Below, piece after piece: positions 34,106 through 45,115 of a DNA stretch of 64,000 bases. Within the stretch, counting starts at the first letter, position 1. Each line of letters opens with the position of its first letter. Below the pieces are notes generated by a model. The model was not told the DNA's origin. It made no database searches and saw only the letters and a list, made by a program, of their open reading frames with translations. Origin of the DNA: Macrostomum hystrix (lineage: Eukaryota > Platyhelminthes > Macrostomidae); assembly GCA_950097015.1 (NCBI GenBank), contig CATNEN010000038.1, forward strand, positions 7,128,001 to 7,192,000, given 5' to 3'. A program made the position numbers and the translations under genes.

Positions 34106-34845
34106 TCTCTGCTCTTGCGGAAACTCAATTCGAATGGTGTATTTAAATCTTTTATTTAGACAAAGTCCCATTCTATTAAAACAGAGGAAATTCAATCGAG
34201 ACTGTCTATGGTCAAAGCTAAGCCTGAGAGGCGTGCACGTGCTGACTTGAAGTTCAAAAGAAACAAAGTTACTCGTACATTCTATTTTAACAGTGAGATT
34301 AACCTAGTTGATATTTTTTTCTGAAGGTCAGATTTTTATCTATAAACGCTATTGTATTTTATACACCCCCTATCACCTCTTATAAAAATTAGCACTGTGC
34401 CTCAGTGCGGCCTTGCAGGCCTTCAAAATTTATCAGCATGTCAACCGAATGGGCCTGCCTAATCTTCGTCTTCGGTAGTCACCTAACTTTATCTAGACGG
34501 ACTGCTGGACCTTCAAGAGCTACAACAGGTGCAAATAAACCATGCTGTGGACACCCTGACGAAAATTCCTTTAATTTCACTGATCAAGCCTAAATATGTT
34601 AGGCACAGCTCAACCACAGGACACCATCGCCTAGTCTGTCACCTAGTCACCACCCAACGATGTTAGCAACTATAGGCGCTGCCAAAAAATCCCCCCTATT
34701 TGGTATAATGGCTTAGTAGTCCTAAACACATGTCGATGAGCGTATAAGAGGAAACTGTGTTAAACAGGAACGAGTCAATGTCTGCTGCTTAGCTTTAGCC
34801 ACCTAGACATCAACTGCCTGTCCCCCAGGCAGCGAGGGACGTATG
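34106..34845. other. No recognisable gene
   Basis: Intergenic sequence. The short frame at 34405-34593 has no family resemblance. Confidence 0.3.
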
Positions 34846-35382
34846 TAAATACATGGTTGAACCACTCAGTGAACTTTTCGGAGGAGATGCAGCCAACAAC
34901 GGTTCTGTCTGCCATGCATGCTGTACAGGACGTCTCGCCGCTCAGCTGTCGGAGCGATGACTTTTTGCTGGTCTGCAGCGAGTTCTCTCTTCAGAGCGGC
35001 CTTCCAACAGAAGATTGCTGTTCGCGACAGGAAATTCTCCACCGGAGTAAAAAATCGACTGTATGGTGAAAGGCGCTTGACCTGAACGGAGTCCGGAATC
35101 TCGTATTTTTCGGTGTCATTGTGTGAACTTACGTTGTCGATGACAATTAACTTAGCAATGCGAGACTGGGAACTCGACCAGCTTGAAAGTTGCCGACGTT
35201 GACCTGCAGGAACTCACCAAACTTCTCTTTTGTCATTCCTTTGTCGAAAATCTGGTAGTGCACGACACCACCGACACATGGACAAATGGCCAAGCAGACG
35301 GTAGCTCGGAGTCCTTTCTGAGTAGCAACTTGTCCGTGCACCTCGGCGAGAGCGCCCTATTGATCTTCTCATCAATGTTTTG
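34846..35382 (-). pseudogene. Decayed DDE transposase (Tc1/mariner-IS630-like)
   Basis: Minus-strand reading in shifting frames recovers the core of a DDE_3-type transposase: VCLAICPCVGGVVHYQIFDKG, then KFGEFLQ, then LIVIDNVSSHND (second Asp) and RLSPYSRFFTPVENFLS (Glu in the PxxE block). At least one frameshift separates the first block from IVIDN, and no N-terminal DNA-binding domain or flanking inverted repeats were found. It is a dead copy of a DNA transposon, inactive by inspection. Confidence 0.7.
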
Positions 35383-36956
35383 AAGTCGACAGTCTGGATT
35401 TAATTTCCTCTGGATTCTATTTTCCTTAGTTTCAAGAGAAAGGAGCTTTGTTTGAATTGAGTAACGCAGGCGCTGAGATTTCTATTAGTGTCTGAATTCA
35501 AGTTCTGCTTGCTTCTTCTAAACTGCAGACTTTTTTCGAAATAGGAGCAACAGCCAAAATATCTTATAATATTTATCGATGGTCTACAGCTCAATTTGAT
35601 TCCGAGGAAATTACGGTTTAGGAAATTGACCAATTTATGAAGAATTTTCTAGGTCAAAAAGAAGTTTCAAAGTATGACGATCACTATATACAAATGTCAG
35701 CTAGTAGGATATCAGTTGGTTATTGGAGGCATGAAAAAACCCCACTGCCGCGCTTCAGCCTGATGACGACTCTTACGCAATCTAGTTTAGTTAGAAAATA
35801 TAAACCATGGGTATACCAAGAAAAACTAGAAGATCTTTTTCTTTTGGAATACGTTGAGAATGAACGGTTTTAATCTTGCATTAAAACAATTTTGCAAGTA
35901 AAATGTCTTATTAAGTTATGGAAACTAATAAATTTTGCTTCTACGACTTCAAAATTTATAAACTTTATTAAATTGCTGTCCAAATTTTTTTCAAAGACAA
36001 AGTTACAAACTTTTTTTCGCTAATCTGCTTCATCATAATAATGGACTCCACTATCTCCTTGACCATGTCCTCCCATATTTCGTTGATTTTTTATTTCTAC
36101 TGCAGAAATTTTTTTTGCAGTAGGTATATGAGTGAACAAGTATTCTATTGGCATGCAACCGTTAATAATTATATAAAGTAGTATTTTATAGATAAAACCA
36201 TTTTACTGCTTAAGCATTAGTCTTAGGGAGCCTAACTTAATCGCCTAGGCCTATTAATGATTGGGATCTGATAGCAATTGCAACATAACTCGCAGGGTGA
36301 GTGGCAGTCCTCAGTGACTTATAGCATGTAAGGTGCCTGCTTGCTCTAGCTGCTGCTTGTTAAATTTTGAAATAATCAAGTCATTTTCGGCAGCAATTTT
36401 CTGTCTATCATGGTGCAATAATTCTGCTAAAAATAGGCCTAGCTATTTTTAGGGCATATGCCTATTGCTAAAGTTGAATTGACTTGCCATACATTTAATG
36501 AAGCACAGGCTTCATTAATTTTATTCCTATAAAATCGTTGCAGTTTTAGTATGTTTAAATAAATCTGTGTCCATAGGCCCTAGGGATTTTTAGGAATATT
36601 GAATTTCAGAAAAGAAATGAATTTTGTTAGATCTACAACCACTTTCTATGGTTAAATTCCCCATTGCAGGGGGACAATGACAGAATTAGGCCCTACAACA
36701 CATAGCCAGACATGAAGAATCAAGGGTTTTGGATTTCAACTTAGGCCTAATACTATAAAGAATGGGCCTAATAAATAGTAAATAGTAGGAAGCTTTTATG
36801 CTTTTATTTCTTCATGGCCATGGGGAGTGGACATATGGAAGATTGAAAAGATTGATCCAATTTATTTTGGGATTGGCCTAATGGCTTTTATGAGAACCAT
36901 AATACAATATTTTAGGAATAGCTTCCATAAGTCAGGATAATGTAGTATATGCCTCA
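35383..36956. other. No recognisable gene
   Basis: AT-rich intergenic sequence. Short CCTA/TAGGCCTA motifs recur between 36230 and 36950 without forming an array. Confidence 0.3.
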
Positions 36957-38580
36957 TATATGCACAACCTCCCAAATCTTAGCCGGTCGTGTGACTTAGT
37001 TTTTGGTCTATTTATGACTTAGTTTGTTTCATGGCTCTATTTACAACTTAGTTTGCTCTCATTTGCTCTCATTTTCTCTCCCCTTTTTCCTTTTCTTCAG
37101 GCCTTCCTTTTTTGTCCCTTGGTCCCCCCTTTGATTTTTTTGTGCTTGGTCGATTGGTTTTTGCGACTTACCTTGCTTGGCCCTTGTTTCACCCAGCTGG
37201 GTTGGCCGGGTGTTGTGCATGTATGATAGGCCTATGCCTGAAAATTTGGGCATGCATTGGTGTTTTGACAGTTCATGCTATATTTGATTTGGTATGTATT
37301 GTTGGTGCACACTTGCCTGTTGCCTCTTTGGTTTCTGGTCTTCTTGTCTGTTGCCATCTTGTCTGCTAGGCCTATTAACTTGACTTTAAAAGAAACCTTG
37401 TTCAAACTTGTCTGTGGCAAAGACAATTGAAACAAAGTTGTCTGCTATGGCTTTTATAGTGGTAGGAAAGCACATGTAAGATATGTCTGTTATTCTTATA
37501 AGAAGTTTGGTATATTTGAGCAATGAGTTGATATTTCTTTTTAGACAGGATAGGCCTAAAATTATTGTGCAAATTCATTCAAATTGTCAAAGAAAAAAAT
37601 ATACTTTTCTTTGATCTACCTATTAGCCCTAGTCTGGATCATGTAGTGCACGCCAGAATTTTCCATGTATTTGTTTTCAGCTGACGTGCATTGGTATATA
37701 TTTTAAGGGTTAGTGTACACTGTACACTTTGGCATGCAGTGCATGCATGGCAATGGTGTAGCATGTAATCATACATTGCATTTAAAAAAGAGATCAAATA
37801 TGTGTTTCATGGATCTACAAGTATATGTACAATTCAACAAATATCAACCAATTATTTAACAGATTGCATGATCAAAACTAAATGTTCTGTTATCTGTAAA
37901 AACATTTTTTAGTTTTGTAAATTAGACTATAAATACTATAAATAAATAAATTGTTGTTTGATATTCCTTTTTGGTAAATACAAAAATAGAAGCAAGTTTG
38001 TCTTTTTAAAGTAAAAAATGTGTTACATATTTTTTATACAAATTATATGATGTGCCACATTGGCGTGTATTGGTGTGCAATTTGAAAAAACTCTGCATCT
38101 TTGGCGTGCAAACCATTTTTCACATTTTTTTCTGGCATGCAGCCAACATGATCTGGACTATGGCATATTAGCATGTACATGAATTTCACTTGCCTACAAA
38201 TTAGTAAGCTTGTCTTTTGGCAGACAAGATTGTGTCTGACAAGATTGTGGCAGACAAAGACCAGAACATATATCTTATGGTGCTCATGGTTGGTATTATG
38301 TATGTTTAGCATTAATGACTTAAAAATAATAACATGTAATAAAGGTTTTTTCAAAAGAAAATCTGACTCTGTTTTACTACCTATATAATACATCTAATCT
38401 TCATCGTCTTTTAACTTTTAAGTGTATATAAAAAACAATTTTCCCATGCACTCTAACCTTACAACTTTTTTTAGCACAATCTTGACTTATGTTATGACTG
38501 TAGACTAATTGGGACATAAGTCGTAAATAGAGCAAAAACTAAGTCACATGGCTGGCTAAGATTTGGGAGGTTGCGCATGT
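36957..38580. mobile_element. DNA element with about 60-bp terminal inverted repeats
   Basis: The left arm (about 36957-37017) with CACAACCTCCCAAATCTTAG and GTGTGACTTAGTTTTTGG is found as its reverse complement on the right arm (about 38518-38580), with a handful of mismatches. The interior is AT-rich with T-runs and has no transposase-like frame, so it looks like a non-autonomous DNA transposon of about 1.6 kb. A target duplication was not clear. Confidence 0.75.
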
Positions 38581-39947
38581 ATGTATAGCCATATGAATCA
38601 GACATTAGGAATGTCAATAATGATAACTAACAGCAACAACCAGATTCTTGCAATAAAGCTCTTTTTGTTGACCAAACTCAGGAAATCTTAGAGCCCAGTA
38701 GGCATTTACAAGTTCTTATATATTGAATCGATAAATGTATAGTATGAGTGTACACAACATGCAAGGGTGCAATGTGCATAGCAAATAGCCAGAAAGAGAG
38801 AACACTGTGCAGAGTTAGGCAACACATTGCAATACAGAACTACACAAAAAGAAAGAATATTGTGTCATTGCACTCATGTTTTAGTTTTTTTTCTTAATAT
38901 ATTTTTTGTTCTTGAAACTTATAGAATTTAGCAGTTTAAAAAAACTACATGAGCTACTAACTACTTTACATAGGCCTATAGTTTTTTCTTTATAGGTACA
39001 CTGTATAGGTAAGCTACAGAAGACCAAGTTGACAACCTAGACAACTACTTTACAACTAGACAGTGCATGAAGTTGAAGGTCAATGGGAAAACCTAAAGTA
39101 TTTCAAGTTTAAGAAGCTTATAATGAGACTGGGTGTCCCTGTGCCCTTGTTTTGCAGTGCTTTGAAGTGCTTAGTCTTGCTTTTAGTCTGGGGTTGTAGA
39201 CTTGATGTGTACAATGTTGCTTCTTGGTACTTAGTGAATAGGTACCCAGCTATTATTTTTAATTGACTTTATTAGTTTATGAGTTCAGTTGCTCTTGCCA
39301 CCTATATATTATGATGTAGTGAAACTTTAAATGAGACTATTCTTGCAAGTGGACTCATATTAGGTAATGAAAAAATTGAATTGAACAATAAGGTTTATTT
39401 TATTAGTTTGTTAGCAATAAGAGTATTTAAAATGGGACTATTGATGATTTATATTTTTAGACTAAGGACTTGCAATTAGAAAGTGTTAAAACTTCCTTAA
39501 ATTTATTTTCCTTTCTGGCAGCACAAGGCGCTCAGCAACACAAGCCTATTTTCCTTTTTGGCACGCTTATCTTTCCAAGAAGCATGTACTCTCTTTGAGA
39601 AGAGTTATAAAATTTCTTTAATTAAAAATACAAGTTACAGTGCACCTTTAACTATCGCAATTACAACAGAAAGATATATTCTAAAAGCATTAACCTTATC
39701 TGTCGCTTAAAAAATTAATTTGTTTGGCTTGACTGTTTCTCGAATAAATGATTACCACTTCAAGGCACATAATATATGTACTTTGTAAAAAATATGAACG
39801 TATTTTAAAGCTTCGATGCATTTCATAATTTACGTATACAATTTCAGCGCCGTCAAGCACCTACACTACCAGCTGTAAAGTGCCTAGTGTACTGTTCTGC
39901 TTAATTAGTAGCACATTTAACAGGTTCTGAGTGTTATCAAAGAGAAG
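38581..39947. other. Upstream region of the SIAH gene
   Basis: AT-rich. An acceptor-like ATTTCAG at about 39841-39847 lies 100 bp before the start codon and could mark a 5' UTR exon or a spliced-leader site. Confidence 0.35.
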
Positions 39948-41880
39948 ATGAGTAAAGTGCATCCATCGTCCAAGGCCACTGCCCATTATCGAATCAGCAA
40001 TGCTGCGGCTGCAGCGGCGGCGGCGGCTGCAGCCGCAGCATCTGGCAACGGAGGCGGCGGTAACGCCAGTGTTAGCAACGGCAGCGCTCCTATTGGTCGG
40101 CCGCCGCCTCTTCAATCCGAGGGCTCAGTGGTAGCCGCAGCTGCCGCAGCAGCAGCTGCCGCGGCGAAGTCGATGCCGGTGCTGCCGCAGCTCATTGGCG
40201 CCGCCGCAGCCGTCGCCGCGACCGCCAATTCAGCAGCCTCTTCGACCGCTGGAGCTTCAACAGCCAGCTCGGCAGACTCGGCAGCCCACAATCTAGAACT
40301 GGCTTCACTGTTTGAATGCCCCGTCTGCTTTGACTATGCCCTGCCGCCAGTTATCCAGTGCCAGGCCGGTCACATTGTGTGCTCAAATTGTCGGGCCAAG
40401 CTGACGAGCTGCCCGAGCTGCCGCGGTCCACTCGCGAACATTCGCAATTTGGCTATGGAGCGTCTGGCCGCACAGGTGCAGTTTCCCTGCAAATACGCCA
40501 CCAACGGCTGCCTGGCCGCGTTTCATCACAGCACCAAGGCCGAGCACGAAGAGGTCTGTGAATTTCGGCCCTACGTTTGTCCCTGCCCCGGCGCCAGCTG
40601 CAAATGGCAGGGCTCTCTTGACCACGTGATGCAGCACCTAATGCAGCAGCACAAGAGCATCACCACACTGCAGGGCGAAGACATCATCTTCCTGGCTACG
40701 GATATTAATCTGCCTGGCGCGGTGGACTGGGTGATGATGCAGAACTGCTTCGGCTATCACTTTATGCTAGTGCTGGAGAAACAAGAACGATTGGATAGTC
40801 AGGTATTTCTGTTGACCTCATTTTTGCTTAACTTTCTGGGAAACTGGGACTTTTTGACACTCAGAGATTGTAGAAGATTGTAAACTGTAGGATAATCTGA
40901 GACTGTAGGATAATCTGAGACTGTAGGATAATCTCAGACTGTAGGATAATCTCATACTGTACGATAATCTCAGACTGTAGGATAATCTCAGACTGTAGGA
41001 TAATCTCAGACTGCACGATAATCTCAGACTGTGGGATAATCTCAGACTGTGGGATAATCTCAGACTGTAGGATAATCTCAGACTGTAGGATAATCTCAGA
41101 CTGTAGGATAATCTCAGACTGGTATAATCTCAGACTGTAGGATAATCTCAGACTGTAGGATAATCTCAGACTGTGGGATAATCTCAGACTGTAGGATAAT
41201 CTCAGACTGTAGGATAATCTCAGACTGTAGGATAATCTCAGACTGTAGGATAATCTCAGACTGTAGGATAATCTCAGACTGTGGGATAATCTCAGACTGT
41301 AGGATAATCTCAGACTGTAGGATAATCTCAGACTGTGGGATAATCTCAGACTGTAGGATAATCTCAGACTGTAGGATAATCTCAGACTGTAGGATAATCT
41401 CAGACTGTAGGATAATCTCAGACTGTGGTATAATCTCAGACTGTAGGATAATCTCAGACTGTGGGATAATCTGAGTGTGGAGAAGACCTGGAGTCTCAGG
41501 CTGAGTAGTGTTTAACAATTTATTCTTCCCGCCATGCGGAACAGGTGATGTTCTACGCCATAGTGCAGTTGATTGGCACACGAAAGCAAGCTGAACAGTT
41601 TGCCTACCGTCTAGAGCTTAATGGCCAACGCCGGCGGCTCACCTGGGAGGCCACGCCGCGCTCGATTCACGACGGCGTACACGCCGCCATCGCCAACTCT
41701 GACTGTCTGGTGTTCGATTCCAACATCGCCTCTCTGTTCGCTGAGACGGGCAATCTAGGCATCAGCGTCACCATCAGCATGGCCACTGCAGGCACCGCTG
41801 CTGGCTCTCTTAGCTCTTCGTCTGACCTGCAGCAGCAGCAGCAGACGTCGTCCGCTGGTCAAGGCATGCAGATTGGTTAA
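39948..41880 (+). CDS. SIAH: SIAH / seven-in-absentia E3 ubiquitin ligase (two exons)
   Basis: RING-type E3 ligase that recruits E2 enzymes and marks substrates for the proteasome, in cytosol and nucleus. Exons 39948-40802 and 41545-41880, phase 0, 396 aa. The first 120 residues are a low-complexity alanine-rich extension with two polyAla tracts, absent from vertebrate SIAH1. A C3HC4 RING follows at 124-159 ([16 protein letters not shown] to CPSCRG). Then come the SIAH zinc fingers at about 181-235 ([25 protein letters not shown]) and the substrate-binding domain across both exons ([43 protein letters not shown]). The C-terminus extends past the usual VTISM with a Ser/Gln-rich tail. The single intron (742 bp) is mostly an 18-bp array. 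The call is secure; the paralogue is not resolved. Confidence 0.97.
40884..41473. repeat. 18-bp minisatellite in the SIAH intron
   Basis: Unit GATAATCTCAGACTGTAG, with TAG/TGG/TAC variants and one short unit near 41120. It fills most of the 742-bp intron, and every unit contains CTCAG, a 3' splice-site-like motif. It is open on the minus strand as an IILQSE repeat, which I treat as an artefact. Confidence 0.95.
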
Positions 41881-43394
41881 GTTTGCCCAATGACTCCAAT
41901 TGCCCTGTGAGACACCAGCAGAATTGCGCGGGTATCAGCTATAGATTTAGGAAAAAATAAGAATTGTAAATTCTTTAATTTTATATTGAAAAAATACGAG
42001 TATGTACTAAGTAAGGCCCATATTAAGCAAGCCCAGACACTCTTCGCAACGGACTGCTGGTGTTAATGAACTTATTTAACTCACTAGTTTTCTCTATATT
42101 TTCGCTGTTTAATTTGCTTGCTCTCTCTCATTTTCCTTCTTATTATATTGTGTTTGTTAATTTCGGCCAATAGGCCCTTCAGCCGACACTGACCCAGCAT
42201 CTGTTTTAGCCACGCTTTCATTACTTTGTAATATAAGAGATCGCACTATAGATCACCCACTGATGCCTCCACTGCAACCAATAGTGTTAGTAGTATGTTG
42301 CGAGCATTTTCTGTTGTTTAGTTTAGAAAATGAAAATTTTAGCTTCTCTTGTATATAGAAAAATGGCTTGGGATTTTTTTTGGAGCTCTAGTATCTTACT
42401 ATGCTATTATCTCATATTTAATTGTTCGTTTCCTAATTGTTTTCTTTCTGTCTGTCTATCTGCCTCAAATTTCTTTATTTACTTTACTGAACATTATAAC
42501 AAGGCGTGCAAACTGCTGCTTGTGTTGCCCAGAATTTTCGTCGGGATTATTACAAGTTTTTTCATTTCAATTGTACTGTTGCGTTATTTCAATTCAAAGA
42601 TTCTGATTGCTTTGGAATTAGCCTATTTATAAGCTCAGCTGCACATTGCACTACACAAGTCACGTGCTCACAATCTGTTATACAAATATACTGCCGATGT
42701 ATCTTTTCTCTCTTGTAATCATAAAATATTTTGTTTGACGCACTTGGAATCAGAAAGAATTGTCTTTAATTAGGCCACTGACAAAAACTTTAGCATTGTA
42801 GGTCGACAACTGCCGTACCATTCTGATCCTGAACTCTTAACATTGGGACTCTCTTTTGAATTCTAAGTGCTCAGATTCAATGAGTTTATTATTATTGTAT
42901 TTTCAGTTTAATATTCCGTTCTGGGGATATTGATTTTGGCTTACATGCGCTGAGTTAAATCACTGCCGGGTTAATTAACAGTGATTTGTGTGGCCGTGTT
43001 TTTCTTTTTAGTCGCATATATCTGTATGTCCACCAGTATAGTAGTGTATGCGGCACGCATAACAGATTTTTAGTAATATCTTTCTTACGCAACTCCTTCA
43101 AAACGCAATGCCTGTTATTAATTTTAAACACTTACCTACCTGTATTCCTTTCCAAGCTGTCACTCTCTCCTTTAGCCTCCCCGATGCGGACACTGCGCTA
43201 TCCGCTTTTGTAATGACAAGATTATATTTTCTACAAATATTGTTCATTTTAGGCTTTGCGCAAACCCACACTTTATTAAGGCTGTGGCGTTTTGTTAAAA
43301 TCTTCTGCTTTCGGTTGAAATCCTAGTTTAGGCTATACAAACAGGCAGTCTGTAAAAGCAAAGAAAATATATTGTAAGGTATGTAATGTGTCAG
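41881..43394. other. Downstream of SIAH, no gene recognised
   Basis: AT-rich sequence, including the probable SIAH 3' UTR. Short hydrophobic frames (42330-42718) have no supporting motifs. Confidence 0.3.
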
Positions 43395-45056
43395 ATGTAG
43401 GAATAGAAAAAGAGTCAGATGTGGTGATGGGAGAGAGTCAGATATGGTAATGACAGAGTCAGATATGGTAATGACAGAGTCAGATATGGTTCTCGGAGAG
43501 AGTCAGATATGGTAATGACAGAGTCAGATATGGTTCTCGGAGAGAGTCAGATATGGTTCTCGGAGAGAGTCAGATATGGTTCTCGGAGAGAGTCAGATAT
43601 GGTTCTCGGAGAGAGTCAGATATGGTTCTCGGAGAGAGTCAGATATGGGAATGGGAGAGTCAGATGTGGGAATGGGAGAGTCATATGGGGATGAGAGAGA
43701 GTCAGATATGGTTCTCGGAGAGATTTAGATATGGTTCTCGGAGAGAGTCAGATATGGGGATGGGAGAGAGTCAGATATGGGGATGGGAGAGAGTCAGATA
43801 TTGTTCTCGGAGAGAGTCAGATATTGTTCTCGGAGAGTCAGATATGGTTCTCGGAGAGAGTAAGATATGGTGATGAGAGAGAGTAAGATATGGTTCTCGG
43901 AGAGTCAGATATGGTTCTCGGAGAGAGTTAGATATGGTTCTCGGAGAGAGTAAGATATTGTTCTCGGAGAGTCAGATATGGTTCTCGGAGAGAGTCAGAT
44001 ATGGGGGTGGGAGAGAGTCAGATATGGTTCTCGGAGAGTCAGATATGGTTCTCGGAGAGAGTCAGATATGGTTCTCGGAGAGAGTCAGATATGGTTCTCG
44101 GAGAGAGTCAGATATGGGGATGGGAGAGAGTCAGATATTGTTCTCGGAGAGTCAGATATGGTTCTCGGAGAGAGTCAGATATGGGGATGGGAGAGAGTCA
44201 GATATTGTTCTCGGAGAGTCAGATATGGTTCTCGGAGAGAGTCAGATATGGGGATGGGAGAGAGTCAGATATGGTTCTCGGAGAGAGTCAGATATGGTTC
44301 TCGGAGAGAGTCAGATATGGTTCTCGGAGAGAGTCAGATATGGTTCTCGGAGAGAGTCAGATATGGTTCTCGGAGAGTCAGATATGGGAATGGGAGAGTC
44401 AGATGTGGGAATGGGAGAGTCATATGGGGATGAGAGAGAGTCAGATATGGTTCTCGGAGAGATTTAGATATGGTTCTCGGAGAGAGTCAGATATGGGGAT
44501 GGGAGAGAGTCAGATATTGTTCTCGGAGAGAGTCAGATATTGTTCTCGGAGAGTCAGATATGGTTCTCGGAGAGAGTAAGATATGGTGATGAGAGAGAGT
44601 AAGATATGGTTCTCGGAGAGTCAGATATGGTTCTCGGAGAGAGTTAGATATGGTTCTCGGAGAGAGTAAGATATTGTTCTCGGAGAGTCAGATATGGTTC
44701 TCGGAGAGAGTCAGATATGGGGGTGGGAGAGAGTCAGATATGGTTCTCGGAGAGTCAGATATGGTTCTCGGAGAGAGTCAGATATGGTTCTCGGAGAGAG
44801 TCAGATATGGTTCTCGGAGAGAGTCAGATATGGGGATGGGAGAGAGTCAGATATTGTTCTCGGAGAGTCAGATATGGTTCTCGGAGAGAGTCAGATATGG
44901 TTCTCGGAGAGAGTCAGATATGGGGATGGGAGAGAGTCAGATATTGTTCTCGGAGAGTCAGATATGGTTCTCGGAGAGAGTCAGATATGGGGATGGGAGA
45001 GAGTCAGATATGGTTCTCGGAGAGAGTCAGATATGGTGATGAGAGAGAATCAGATA
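43395..45056. repeat. 21-bp minisatellite with 0.7-kb higher-order repeat
   Basis: Basic unit GAGAGTCAGATATGGTTCTCG with GGGATGG, GGGAATGG and TTGTTCTCG variants and 19-bp short units. Variant order is duplicated: the marker TCATATGGGGATGAG occurs at 43681 and 44420, and ATGGGGGTGGG at 44001 and 44717. It ends about 60 bp upstream of the RPS3 start codon, so it lies in the promoter, 5' UTR or a 5' intron. Confidence 0.95.
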
Positions 45057-45115
45057 CGTTAGCTCGTAAATTTAAGCCATCTCTTCACACTTCAGCAGCA
45101 GCAACAATAGCAGAC

